This document shows, in pieces, positions 1 through 7,540 of a DNA stretch of 36,172 nucleotides. Position 1 is the stretch's first letter, and every line of letters begins with the position of its first letter. Location of the stretch: the NCBI RefSeq assembly GCF_000723405.1, contig NZ_CCAE010000045.1:1-36172 (forward strand), read 5' to 3'. The DNA is from Hydrogenophaga intermedia. GTDB taxonomy: Bacteria > Pseudomonadota > Gammaproteobacteria > Burkholderiales > Burkholderiaceae_C. Position numbers and translations under genes: made by a program. The notes under the pieces are model-generated. The model did no database searches. It worked only from the letters and a program-made list of their open reading frames with translations, and was not told the origin of the DNA.

Positions 1-80
1 TTTTTTTTTTTTTTCAAACCAGAAGACGGCATACGAGATGCTCAGGAGTCCCGTGGGCTCGGAGATGTTTAAAAGAGACC
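1..80. other. Sequencing adapter read-through (artefact), not genomic
   Basis: Bases 1-14 are all T. Bases 15-39 match the Illumina P7 oligonucleotide with small errors (agaagacggcatacgagat at 21-39 is exact). Bases 40-47 (gctcagga) occupy the i7 index position. Bases 48-62 follow the Nextera read-2 primer (ccgtgggctcgg is exact), and 63-80 resemble the 19-bp Tn5 mosaic end with several errors. The order P7, index, primer, mosaic end is the order found in a Nextera library molecule, so the genome begins at about base 80. The adapter stays in frame with the first gene and adds about 14 false residues to it. Confidence 0.95.
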
Positions 81-1735
81 CCCTGCGTCCCGCCGCCACC
101 GTGCTGCTGCTGCGCGACGGCCCCGAGGGCGTCGAGGTCCTGATGACGCGCCGCTCGATGACGGCCAGCTTCGCGCCCGGCGCCTACGTGTTCCCGGGCG
201 GCGGCATCGACGCCGCCGACGCCCAGGCCTTCGGCGCCGCCGCGCGACGGCCCACGCAAACCGACCTGCGCCTCACGCAAGCCATCGCCGCCATCCGCGA
301 GAGCTTCGAGGAGCTCGGCGTGCTGCTGGCGCGCCGCGCCGACGGTGCCTGGGCCACGGCCGAGGACATCGCCGCGCTGGACCGCCAGGCCCCCTTCGCG
401 CCGCAGTGCACCGCGCGCGGCCTGCGGCTGGCGGCGGATGAGGTCTTCGTCTTCGCGCACTGGATCACCGACCGCGACCTCTCGCGCCGCTTCGACGTGC
501 CCTTTCTCATCGCGCGCATGCCCGAGGGCCAGGAGCCCGTGGCCGACGAGAGCGAGCAGTTCGAGCCGCAGTGGGTGCGCCCGGCCGACGCGCTCGCGCG
601 CCACGCGGCCGGCCAGTTCTTCATCATCTTTCCCACCATCCGCACGCTGGAGCGCCTGCAGATCCACGCCACGGTGCAGTCGGTGCTGGACGCTTGCGCC
701 GCGCACGACGAGCCGCTGTGGACGAGCTGCCCGCGCGCCGGCCTGGTGCGCGGCCGCGAGTCGCGCCACATGGAGCACGAGCCGCCCTTCGGTGAGCTCG
801 CGCTCGTCTGCCCCGACGGCCAGATCGTGCACCCGCTGGACTGGCAGCACGAACAGCCCGTGCCGCTGCTCAAGCAGGTGATGCGCCTGACCGCGCCCAA
901 CAGCGGCGTGATGACCGGCCCCGGCACCAACAGCTACATCGTGGGCGACCCGGCCAGTGGCTACATCGCCATCGACCCGGGCCCGGACGACAGCGCGCAC
1001 ATCGAGCGCCTGTGGCGCGCCTGCGGTGCGGATCTGCGCGCCATCGTCTGCACGCATTCACACCCCGACCATTCCCCCGGCGCCGCGCGCCTGCAGGCCC
1101 TGTGCGCGCAGGCCGGCGCCACGCCCCCGCCCATCCTGGGCCTGGCCAGCGCGCCCACGGCGCGCGAGAACAGCCGCTTCTCACCCGACCGGACCCTGGC
1201 CGACAACGAGCGCCTGGTGCTGCAGGCCCCCGACGGCACCACGCACACGCTGATGGCCGTGCACACACCCGGCCACGCGGCCAACCACCTGTGCCTGGTG
1301 CTGCTGGAAGACGGCCTCCTGTTCTCGGGCGACCAGATCCTCAATGGCAGCACCACCGTCATCGATCCGCCCGATGGCGACATGAGCGCCTACCTCGGCT
1401 CGCTCGACCGGCTGGCCGCGCTGTGCGACGAGCACGGCATCGATTTCATCCTGCCCGCGCACGGCCATGTGCTGGGCGACCTGAGGCGCTCGGCCGACAA
1501 CGCCTCGGCGCCTGTGGAAGGCGGCGCACGCCGCGCCATCGACCACCTCAAGGCGCACCGACTCGCGCGCGAGGCCAAGATCGCGCGCGCCATGCAGGCG
1601 CGGCCCGACGGGGGACTGGACGACTGGGTGCCCCTGGCCTACGACGACGTGCCCGAGCGCCTGTGGCCGGTCGCCCGGCGCTCGCTGCTGGCGCACGTCG
1701 AGCGCATCCGCGCGCTCGGTGGTTTCAACGCCTGA
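80..1735 (+). CDS. NUDIX hydrolase / metallo-beta-lactamase-fold hydrolase fusion, 5'-partial
   Basis: This 551-residue reading frame joins two hydrolase domains. The first ~200 residues are NUDIX-like: an FPGGG loop is followed, after an insertion, by REsfEELG, the core of the NUDIX box that binds the Mg-diphosphate. From about residue 285 there is an MBL fold with GTNSY, the zinc motif H326-S-H-P-D-H331, a VHTPGHAANH histidine, FSGDQ and a late PAHGH, so all usual metal ligands are present. MBL proteins of this subgroup resemble glyoxalase-II/LACTB2-like hydrolases. Substrates of both halves are unknown. Codons upstream of base 80 come from adapter sequence, so the true start codon lies outside the contig; the domain seems to lack only a few N-terminal residues. 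A hairpin follows the stop. Confidence 0.85.
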   Translation, partial: PLRPAATVLLLRDGPEGVEVLMTRRSMTASFAPGAYVFPGGGIDAADAQAFGAAARRPTQTDLRLTQAIAAIRESFEELGVLLARRADGAWATAEDIAALDRQAPFAPQCTARGLRLAADEVFVFAHWITDRDLSRRFDVPFLIARMPEGQEPVADESEQFEPQWVRPADALARHAAGQFFIIFPTIRTLERLQIHATVQSVLDACAAHDEPLWTSCPRAGLVRGRESRHMEHEPPFGELALVCPDGQIVHPLDWQHEQPVPLLKQVMRLTAPNSGVMTGPGTNSYIVGDPASGYIAIDPGPDDSAHIERLWRACGADLRAIVCTHSHPDHSPGAARLQALCAQAGATPPPILGLASAPTARENSRFSPDRTLADNERLVLQAPDGTTHTLMAVHTPGHAANHLCLVLLEDGLLFSGDQILNGSTTVIDPPDGDMSAYLGSLDRLAALCDEHGIDFILPAHGHVLGDLRRSADNASAPVEGGARRAIDHLKAHRLAREAKIARAMQARPDGGLDDWVPLAYDDVPERLWPVARRSLLAHVERIRALGGFNA

Positions 1736-1739
1736 AGGC

Positions 1740-1763
1740 AGGCCGCGCGCAGCGGCCTTCCTT
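1740..1763 (+). terminator. Possible intrinsic terminator between convergent genes
   Basis: Five bases after the NUDIX-MBL stop there is a stem AGGCCGC / GCGGCCT around a GCGCA loop, followed by TCCTTC. The U-tract is poor, so efficiency is uncertain. It lies between two convergent genes only 45 bp apart. Confidence 0.45.
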
Positions 1764-1780
1764 CATCCGATGCGGCTCGC

Positions 1781-2356
1781 TCAGAAACGCCGCCCGTACA
1801 TCAGGCCCACGCCCTGGAGCTTGATGTCGTCCTTGTCGTAGTAGTTCATCCAGTTGGCCTGCAGGTACGACACCGGGCTCAGGTTGACGTTGATGCCCAC
1901 GCCGTACGCGCCGCTGGTGCCCGTGTCGTCCACGTCGATGCCGCCCGTGGACAGCTTCAGCTTGGTGCGCACCACGCCCGCCCGGGCGAACAGCTCGACA
2001 CGATCGCCGATCGGCAAGGTCGGCTTCACGAAGAGGCCGACCATGTGCGGGATCTTGGCGTCCACGCCGGTGTTCACACCGTTGAGCTTGATCTCGTCCT
2101 TCATCACGTTGCCAGCCACCTGGCCTTCGATGGCCAGGAACGGCCACAGCTGGTAGCCCAGCGTGCCGGTGAGCAAGCCAGGCTTGGCCTCAGCGCTCAA
2201 GGGGCCATCCTCGGCCTCGATCTTCAGTTGGGACAAGCCGATCTCGCCGTACAGCCTCGGGTCGGTCGTGGACTGGACCCGCTGCTGCGCGGAGGTGGCG
2301 GTGACCACTCCCACGGCGAGCAGGGAGGCGAGCATGGTCTTGCTGAGGTTCGTCAT
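1781..2356 (-). CDS. Outer membrane beta-barrel protein (OmpW/OmpA-type small barrel)
   Basis: The 191-residue product starts with a Sec signal peptide (MTNLSKTMLASLLAVGVVTA, probable cleavage after TSA before QQ). The rest alternates polar and hydrophobic residues in short strands, and it ends in a terminal phenylalanine (GRRF), the usual beta-barrel recognition signal for the BAM complex. Phrases such as YGEIGLSQLK and YGVGINVNLSP are typical of eight-stranded barrels of the outer-membrane protein superfamily. The start at 2356 is chosen because AAAGGA lies 7 bases upstream and the signal peptide begins there; the frame is open further upstream but gives a poor N-terminus. It is monocistronic and convergent with the preceding gene. 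Its ligand or role cannot be told from sequence. Confidence 0.8.
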   Translation of the reverse strand: MTNLSKTMLASLLAVGVVTATSAQQRVQSTTDPRLYGEIGLSQLKIEAEDGPLSAEAKPGLLTGTLGYQLWPFLAIEGQVAGNVMKDEIKLNGVNTGVDAKIPHMVGLFVKPTLPIGDRVELFARAGVVRTKLKLSTGGIDVDDTGTSGAYGVGINVNLSPVSYLQANWMNYYDKDDIKLQGVGLMYGRRF

Positions 2357-2452
2357 GTGCGGTCCTTTCGTTGGGGAAAAACCCTCCGGGGACCTGTGGG
2401 CAATTGCCATTCCCGGGGCCCTAGGTGGGCCGTGCACATGACGAAAAGAAAA

Positions 2453-2790
2453 GTGTGAAGCGCGCCGATAAGCCGGATTCTGTGCGTTCCGGTTGCCCGG
2501 AACGTGACCGCCATTCTTCTGGGCCGCCGGTCACCCGGACGGCTCGATGCCACCTACCCGCCAGCTCCGCGGGACCACATCAACGCTGGCCTATTTGGTG
2601 TTGCTGCGCGTAGAGATTGCCCGTTTCACCCGAACTGAATCGGCTCGTCTCTGTTGCTCTGATCCTCACCTTAGGGTCTTGCGACTTGTCGGTGGAGAGG
2701 TGTTACCTCCTACGCTGCCCTGTGCAGTCCGGACGTTCCTCCAGCACACCCTTTCGGGTCTCGTGCCAGCGGCGGTCTGGCGCGCTTCAC
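2453..2790 (-). ncRNA. rnpB: RNase P RNA (bacterial type A)
   Basis: The minus strand carries the conserved RNase P core: GAGGAACGTCCGGACTGCA and AGGGCAG near the 5' end, and ACAGAATCCGGCTTATC at the 3' end. The termini pair perfectly over 12 bases to form helix P1 (2779-2790 with 2455-2466), which fixes both ends within a few bases. The length of about 338 nt is normal for a type A RNA. It is the catalytic subunit that trims the 5' leaders of tRNA precursors, acting with the protein RnpA encoded elsewhere. A T-rich run (TTTTCTTTT on the minus strand, 2442-2452) follows the 3' end and may serve in termination or processing. Confidence 0.96.
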
Positions 2791-2797
2791 GGGCGGG

Positions 2798-2826
2798 ATT
2801 ATCTCCCGCCCTCGAAGGCCGCTCAG
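2798..2826 (-). promoter_or_regulatory. Probable rnpB promoter, -10 box GATAAT
   Basis: On the minus strand GATAAT (2798-2803) stands exactly 7 bases before the first base of helix P1 (2790), the normal distance from -10 to +1. A 17-base spacer puts the -35 position at 2821-2826 (CTGAGC, 3 of 6 consensus), overlapping the stop codon of the MATE gene. The discriminator CCCGCCC is GC-rich, as in stringently controlled stable-RNA promoters. The -10 box sits in the loop of a GGGCGGG/CCCGCCC inverted repeat. Confidence 0.55.
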
Positions 2827-4178
2827 ATCAGCCGCTCAATCTTCCGGTGCCGCCACACGAAGCGGTAGAACGCCGTCTGCAGCAGCAGCATCGAGACATA
2901 GGCCACCGGAAAGCCGATCCAGATGCCCGGCAGGCCGAAGCGCGCGTCCAGCAGCCAGGCCGCCGGCAACTGCACGCCCAGGATGCAGAAGATGGAGATC
3001 GCCATGGGCACCATCACCACGCCGCTGGCGCGCATGAGCCCGCCCACGATGGCCTGGAAGCCGAAGATCAGGATGCTCCACAGCATGATGTGCAGCAGGT
3101 GCTCGGCCTGCAGGCGCACCTCGGCCTGCGTGAGGAACAGGCCCAGCAGGTGGTGCGACAGCGCGTAGCCCAGCAACACCAGCGCGCCCGTGAGCACCAG
3201 GTTGAGCCACAGGCCGGTGCGCAGAATGGCGCCCAGTCGATCGACCCGCCCCGCGCCGATGGACTGCGCCGCCAGGATGGAGGTGGTGATGGCGATGGAC
3301 AGGGCGGGGAACTGCACGTAGTTCACCACCTGCGTGACCGCGCCGTAGGCTGCGGTGGCCTGCGAGCCGTGGCCGTTCACCAGCGCCAGGATGATGAGCT
3401 CGGACACCGAGATCACCACCATCTGCACGCCGGTGGGCAAGCCAATGCGCATGACCTTGCCGAGGATGGCGCGGTCCAGCCGCAGCGCGGCACGCATCTC
3501 GGCGTCGAAGGCCAACACGCTGCCGCGGCGCGCCAGCCGCCAGCACAGGAAGCCCAAGGCCAGCGCGTACGACACCAGGCCCGCATAGGCCGCGCTCTGG
3601 ATGCCCAGTGGCGGCAAGCCGAGCCAGCCCTTGATGAGCGCCGGCGTGAGCGCCAGGCCGATCGCCGTGGACAGCAGCAGCGCCATCAGCGGCGAGACCG
3701 TGTCGCTCACGCCGCGCAGCAGCTGCGTGAAGAGGATGAACACCAGCAGCAGCGGCATGATCAGCAGCATCACGCGCGCATACGCCACGGCGTCATCCAG
3801 CACGTCCAGTGGCGTGCCCAGGGCCTGCATGGCGGGCCGCGCGAACACCACGCCCAACACCGCGGCGGCCACACCGATGAGCGCGCCCAGCATGAGCGCC
3901 GTGCCCGCGATGGCCTTCACCTTGTGCGGCTCGCGCGCGCCCCAGGCCTGGCCGATCAGCACCGAGGCGCCCGCGCCCAGACCGATCACCAACGAGATGA
4001 AAAAGAACACGATGGGGAACATGCCCGACACCGCCGCCAGCGCGTGCGTGCCCAGCATCTGCCCGATGAAGATGCCGTTGAGCGTGCCCGACAGCCCCTG
4101 AAGGATGTTGGACAGCACCATGGGCACGAGGAACACGAGATAGACCCGCCAGAGCGGGCCTTGGGTGGAGGGAGGCAT
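2823..4178 (-). CDS. MATE family multidrug/cation efflux transporter
   Basis: The 451-residue protein has about twelve hydrophobic segments arranged as two homologous halves, the length and layout of the MATE family (NorM/DinF relatives), which export drugs or metabolites in exchange for Na+ or H+. Typical family phrases include PMVLSNILQGLSGTLNG and FIGQMLGTHALAAVSG in the first helices and GAGASVLIGQAWGAREP after helix 3. The ATG at 4178 is taken as the start; a TTG three codons upstream is possible. It begins 10 bp after the stop of the DUF2239 gene, so the two are probably cotranscribed. Its 3' end overlaps the predicted -35 region of rnpB. Substrate is not predictable. Confidence 0.9.
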   Translation of the reverse strand: MPPSTQGPLWRVYLVFLVPMVLSNILQGLSGTLNGIFIGQMLGTHALAAVSGMFPIVFFFISLVIGLGAGASVLIGQAWGAREPHKVKAIAGTALMLGALIGVAAAVLGVVFARPAMQALGTPLDVLDDAVAYARVMLLIMPLLLVFILFTQLLRGVSDTVSPLMALLLSTAIGLALTPALIKGWLGLPPLGIQSAAYAGLVSYALALGFLCWRLARRGSVLAFDAEMRAALRLDRAILGKVMRIGLPTGVQMVVISVSELIILALVNGHGSQATAAYGAVTQVVNYVQFPALSIAITTSILAAQSIGAGRVDRLGAILRTGLWLNLVLTGALVLLGYALSHHLLGLFLTQAEVRLQAEHLLHIMLWSILIFGFQAIVGGLMRASGVVMVPMAISIFCILGVQLPAAWLLDARFGLPGIWIGFPVAYVSMLLLQTAFYRFVWRHRKIERLI

Positions 4179-4187
4179 GGTGGGCAA

Positions 4188-4757
4188 TCAGTCGTTGGTG
4201 TCGAGGGGTTCGGTGGGCGTGAAGGCGTCGCGCGCAAGCCAGTTGGCGTGCGCCTGCACATCGGGCGGCCAGGGCGCGATGTGGCGGGAGAAGGCCTCGG
4301 CGTCGTGGGCGAACAGCGCGCGCGAGGCTTCCTCGAAGCCGGGAAAGCCGCCCGCGATGGCGCTCATGAAGCGGTAGGCGCGTTCGGTGGCCTCACGCCG
4401 CGCATCGCGCCCGGCGTTCGCGCGGCGCGCTTCGTCCACCAGGCGGCGCAGCGCGGCCGAGGCGCCGCCGGGCTGGCGGGCCAGCCATTCCCAGTGGCGC
4501 GGCAGCAGGGTGACCTCGCGCGCCACCACCCCCAGGCGGGGACGGCCCACCTGCGGGGCCGGGGCCTCGCGGGGTCGGGGCGGCGTGGACGGCAGCGGGT
4601 GGTCGATCTGGGCGCCAGTGGTGTCGTCGAACACCAGCAGGCCACCGGCCGACAGGTCAATCGCTTCCAGCGCGCGGGCCACCTCGTCGTAGGCGCCAAA
4701 AGCCACGCGGCGGGCGCCCAGAAACGCGGTGCATCGGGAATGGGTTTCTGCAGACAT
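4188..4757 (-). CDS. DUF2239 family protein
   Basis: The 189-residue product matches the DUF2239 family, whose hallmark RPRLGVVAREVTLLPRHWEW (about residues 79-98) and PGGASAALRRLVDEARR are both present. LVFDDTTGAQID earlier in the protein is also a family feature. No enzymatic or structural function is established to my knowledge. The start at 4757 is chosen because a TATAAT box ends 6 bases before that ATG, leaving no room for a leader: an upstream in-frame start would lie inside the promoter. The gene precedes the MATE exporter by 9 bp and is divergent from the vapBC pair. Confidence 0.8.
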   Translation of the reverse strand: MSAETHSRCTAFLGARRVAFGAYDEVARALEAIDLSAGGLLVFDDTTGAQIDHPLPSTPPRPREAPAPQVGRPRLGVVAREVTLLPRHWEWLARQPGGASAALRRLVDEARRANAGRDARREATERAYRFMSAIAGGFPGFEEASRALFAHDAEAFSRHIAPWPPDVQAHANWLARDAFTPTEPLDTND

Positions 4758-4763
4758 GCGCAA

Positions 4764-4769
4764 ATTATA
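4764..4769 (-). promoter_or_regulatory. -10 box TATAAT of the DUF2239 gene (leaderless arrangement)
   Basis: A perfect TATAAT on the minus strand is followed by TTGCGC and then ATG, so the expected +1 is the A of the start codon. The -35 region (GGGCAA/CGGGCA) is poor and lies within an inverted repeat. Confidence 0.6.
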
Positions 4770-4795
4770 CCCGGACAATTCAATTTTGCCCGGGT
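4769..4795. promoter_or_regulatory. Imperfect palindrome, candidate operator in divergent promoter region
   Basis: Left arm ACCCGGACAATT (4769-4780) and right arm AATTTTGCCCGGGT (4782-4795) are inverted copies around one central C, with a two-base insertion and one change. It covers the -35/spacer of the DUF2239 promoter and lies 52-78 bases before the vapB start. It could be the autoregulatory site of the VapB antitoxin or the site of another repressor. Confidence 0.45.
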
Positions 4796-4846
4796 CAATA
4801 ACACGAGCGAGCCTTGGTACGATTCTTACTTGAGCGGAGTATTACC

Positions 4847-5095
4847 ATGAAAATCACCAGCAAAGGCCAGGTCACCATCCCGCAAGCGGTGCGCGAACGG
4901 GCGCGTCTGCTGCCGCACAGCGAGGTGAGCTTCGAGGTCCTGCCCAATGGCGACGTGCTGTTGCGCGCCGTCAAATCCGCCGCCTCCCCCGTGCGCCGTG
5001 CCTTCGAACGCGCGCGCGGCAGCGCCAACGCCACCGGCTTCAAGGACATGGATTCCGACGCCTTCATGCAGTGGCTGCGTGGGCCTCAGCCATGA
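4847..5095 (+). CDS. vapB: AbrB/MazE-type antitoxin (VapB-like)
   Basis: The 82-residue protein begins with the swapped-hairpin AbrB DNA-binding domain: MKITSKGQVTIPQAVRERAR, then SEVSFEVLPNGDVLLRAV (residues 1 to about 44). The C-terminal half (SPVRRAFERARGSANATGF, then DSDAFMQWLRG) is the expected toxin-neutralising tail. The ATG at 4847 has GCGGAG 7-12 bases upstream; an upstream extension of the frame adds no conserved sequence. Its stop overlaps the start of the PIN toxin (ATGA, 5092-5095), the usual coupling in toxin-antitoxin operons. The complex normally represses its own promoter. Confidence 0.88.
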   Translation: MKITSKGQVTIPQAVRERARLLPHSEVSFEVLPNGDVLLRAVKSAASPVRRAFERARGSANATGFKDMDSDAFMQWLRGPQP

Positions 5096-5559
5096 GCGGC
5101 GCGCCCTCCCGCGTGGCCGAACCGGACGCCCGCTACCTGCGCGAAACCGGCCCTTCCGGCACCTTGGTGGACACCTGCGTGCTGATCGACGTGTTCGTCG
5201 ACGACCCGAAATGGGCCGACTGGTCCATCGGCCAGCTTGAGCGCTGCGCCGACGCGGGGCCGCTGATCATCAACCCCATCATCCTGGCTGAACTCAGCCC
5301 GCGCTTCGAGACGGCGGCCGACCTGGAGACCACGCTCACCGGTCTGCCCCTGCAGCGCGCGCAACTGCCCTGGGACGCGGCCTTCCTCGCGGGTCAGGCC
5401 TTCCGGCTGTACCGGCGGGAATCGGGCCAGCGAAGCGCGCCGCTGCCCGACTTCTATATCGGCGCCCACGCGTGGCTTCAGGGCCTGCAATTGCTCACGC
5501 GCGATCCGAACCGCTTCCGGCGCCACTTTCCCCGGCTGCCCCTCGTCACGCCGTCCTGA
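5092..5559 (+). CDS. vapC: PIN-domain ribonuclease toxin (VapC-like)
   Basis: The 155-residue protein is a PIN-domain nuclease: LVDTCVLIDVFVDDP carries the first catalytic aspartate (D27), INPIILAELSPRF the conserved glutamate, and LPDFYIGAHAW with LLTRDPNRF the two C-terminal aspartates that bind Mg. Such toxins cleave tRNA or rRNA and are held inactive by their cognate antitoxin. It has about 24 residues in front of the usual PIN start (LVDT); a shorter start at a GTG or TTG near 5163 is possible, but the 4-bp overlap with vapB favours 5092. Confidence 0.88.
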   Translation: MSGAPSRVAEPDARYLRETGPSGTLVDTCVLIDVFVDDPKWADWSIGQLERCADAGPLIINPIILAELSPRFETAADLETTLTGLPLQRAQLPWDAAFLAGQAFRLYRRESGQRSAPLPDFYIGAHAWLQGLQLLTRDPNRFRRHFPRLPLVTPS

Positions 5560-5621
5560 TCGCGCTGCGGCGACAATCGCCGGCTTCCTGGTCCGCTTGA
5601 TCGCCACAAGCCCCACGACCC

Positions 5622-7490
5622 ATGATCCGCATCGCCGAACTCAAACTCCCCCTGGCCGAGCTGCCGGCCGAAGAGCGCCGCGCCGCCGACGCCCCCGCCG
5701 AAACCGAGGCCGACCGCGCGCCGCCACCGCACCCGGTGGACGCCCTCACCCGCCTGGCCGCGCAGGCGCTGGGCGTCGATCCCGCCGACATCGCCACGCT
5801 CACGGTCTTCAAGCGCAGCTTCGACGCCCGAACAGCCGAACTGCTCGCGGTCTACATCGTCGACGTCGAACTGGCCGACCCCGCGGCCGAAGCCGAGCTG
5901 CTGACGCGCCACGCGAAGCACCCGCACGTGCGGCCCACGCCCGACATGTCGTGGTCGGCGCCGGGCCACGCACCCGAAGGTTTTCCGCGCACCGAGGACG
6001 AACGCCCCGTGGTGGTCGGCTTCGGCCCCTGTGGCCTGTTCGCCGCCCTCGCGCTCGCGCAAATGGGGTTCAAGCCCATCGTGCTGGAACGCGGCAAGCC
6101 GGTGCGCGAACGCACGCAAGACACCTGGGGCCTGTGGCGCCGCCGCGCGCTCAACCCGCAGAGCAACGTGCAATTCGGCGAAGGCGGCGCGGGCCTGTTC
6201 TCCGACGGCAAGCTCTACAGCCAGATCAAGGACCCGCGCTTCCTCGGCCGCAAGGTCATGCGCGAATTCGTGGAGGCTGGCGCACCTGAGGAGATCCTCA
6301 CCACCGCGCACCCGCACATCGGCACCTTCAAGCTGGTGAAGGTGGTGGAGGCCATGCGAGAGAAGATCCGCGCGCTCGGCGGCGAGATCCGCTTCCAGCA
6401 CCAACTCACGGGGTTGATCACCGAGGGCGAAGGCGCCGAGCGCCGCGTGCGCGCCTTGCGCGTGCACCGGCTCGACACGGACGAGGCGATCGAAGTGCCC
6501 GCTCGGCACCTGGTGCTGGCCCTGGGCCACAGCTCGCGCGACACCTTCGCCTGGTTGTGGGACCTGGGCGTGGCCATGGAGGCCAAGCCCTTCTCGGTGG
6601 GTTTCCGCATCGAACACCCGCAAAGTCTGATCGACCGCGCGCGCTGGGGCCGCCATGCCGGCCACCCGCTGCTGGGCGCGGCCGACTACAAGCTCGTGCA
6701 CCACGCGAAGAACGGCCGCGCCGTGTACAGCTTCTGCATGTGCCCGGGTGGCACGGTGGTGGCCGCGACGTCCGAGCCTGGGCGTGTGGTCACCAACGGC
6801 ATGAGCCAGTACTCGCGCGCCGAGCGCAACGCCAACTCGGGCCTGGTCGTGGGCATCGAGCCCAGCGACTACCCCCAGACCTTTCCGCAGGACACCCCGC
6901 TGTGGACCGCCGCCTTCGGCGAGGCCGACGGCGCGCGCTACGCCGCGCAGGCCGAGGCCTTGCGCGCCCAGGGACGGCACCATCCGCTGGCCGGCGTGGT
7001 GCTGCAGCGCCAACTGGAAAGCCGCGCCTACGAACTTGGCGGACGCGACTACAGCGCGCCGGGCCAACGCGTGGGGGACTTCCTCGCCGCGCAGCCCAGC
7101 ACCGCGCTCGGCGAGGTCGAGCCCTCGTACAGGCCCGGCATCCACCTCACGGACCTGGCCCCTTCCCTGCCCACCTACGCGATCGAGGCCATCCGCGAGG
7201 CCCTGCCCGTCTTCGGCCGCCAGATCCGCGGCTACGACCTGCCCGACGCCCTGCTCACCGGCGTGGAAACGCGTACCTCCTCACCCCTGCGCCTCGACCG
7301 GGACGAGACTCTGCAAAGTCCCAACACGCGCGGCCTGTACCCGGCCGGCGAAGGTGCGGGCTACGCCGGCGGCATCCTGTCGGCCGGCGTGGACGGCCTG
7401 AAGGTGGCAGAGGCCCTGGCCCGTGAACTGCTCGGCCAGCCGCCCGTCGGCGCCTTTACAAAAAGTGACAAGACCGGCACGCCGGCTTGA
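5622..7490 (+). CDS. NAD(P)/FAD-dependent oxidoreductase (COG2509-type)
   Basis: The 622-residue flavoprotein has a ~125-residue N-terminal domain, then the dinucleotide-binding stretch VVVGFGPCGLFAALALAQMG with ERG at the end of the second strand (about residues 130-158). NVQFGEGGAGLFSDGKL is a signature of the COG2509 family (uncharacterised FAD-utilising dehydrogenases). The C-terminal GLYPAGEGAGYAGGILSAGV is the closing flavin-contact motif. Length is close to the family norm (about 540-620). The substrate is unknown for the family. It stands alone, 62 bp after vapC with no strong coupling signal. Confidence 0.85.
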   Translation: MIRIAELKLPLAELPAEERRAADAPAETEADRAPPPHPVDALTRLAAQALGVDPADIATLTVFKRSFDARTAELLAVYIVDVELADPAAEAELLTRHAKHPHVRPTPDMSWSAPGHAPEGFPRTEDERPVVVGFGPCGLFAALALAQMGFKPIVLERGKPVRERTQDTWGLWRRRALNPQSNVQFGEGGAGLFSDGKLYSQIKDPRFLGRKVMREFVEAGAPEEILTTAHPHIGTFKLVKVVEAMREKIRALGGEIRFQHQLTGLITEGEGAERRVRALRVHRLDTDEAIEVPARHLVLALGHSSRDTFAWLWDLGVAMEAKPFSVGFRIEHPQSLIDRARWGRHAGHPLLGAADYKLVHHAKNGRAVYSFCMCPGGTVVAATSEPGRVVTNGMSQYSRAERNANSGLVVGIEPSDYPQTFPQDTPLWTAAFGEADGARYAAQAEALRAQGRHHPLAGVVLQRQLESRAYELGGRDYSAPGQRVGDFLAAQPSTALGEVEPSYRPGIHLTDLAPSLPTYAIEAIREALPVFGRQIRGYDLPDALLTGVETRTSSPLRLDRDETLQSPNTRGLYPAGEGAGYAGGILSAGVDGLKVAEALARELLGQPPVGAFTKSDKTGTPA

Positions 7491-7540
7491 CGCAGCGGAG
7501 GCAGCATGCAGTCTCCCCATTCCTCTATCAGGAGCCTTCC

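Noticed and set aside
2791..2811. GGGCGGG/CCCGCCC hairpin as terminator of the MATE gene
   Set aside because: No T-tract follows on either strand, and its loop holds a better-placed -10 box for rnpB. Kept as promoter context instead.
2547..4850. A 767-codon plus-strand open frame
   Set aside because: It runs through rnpB and antisense to the MATE and DUF2239 genes and shows the His/Gln/Arg-rich composition of a high-GC shadow.
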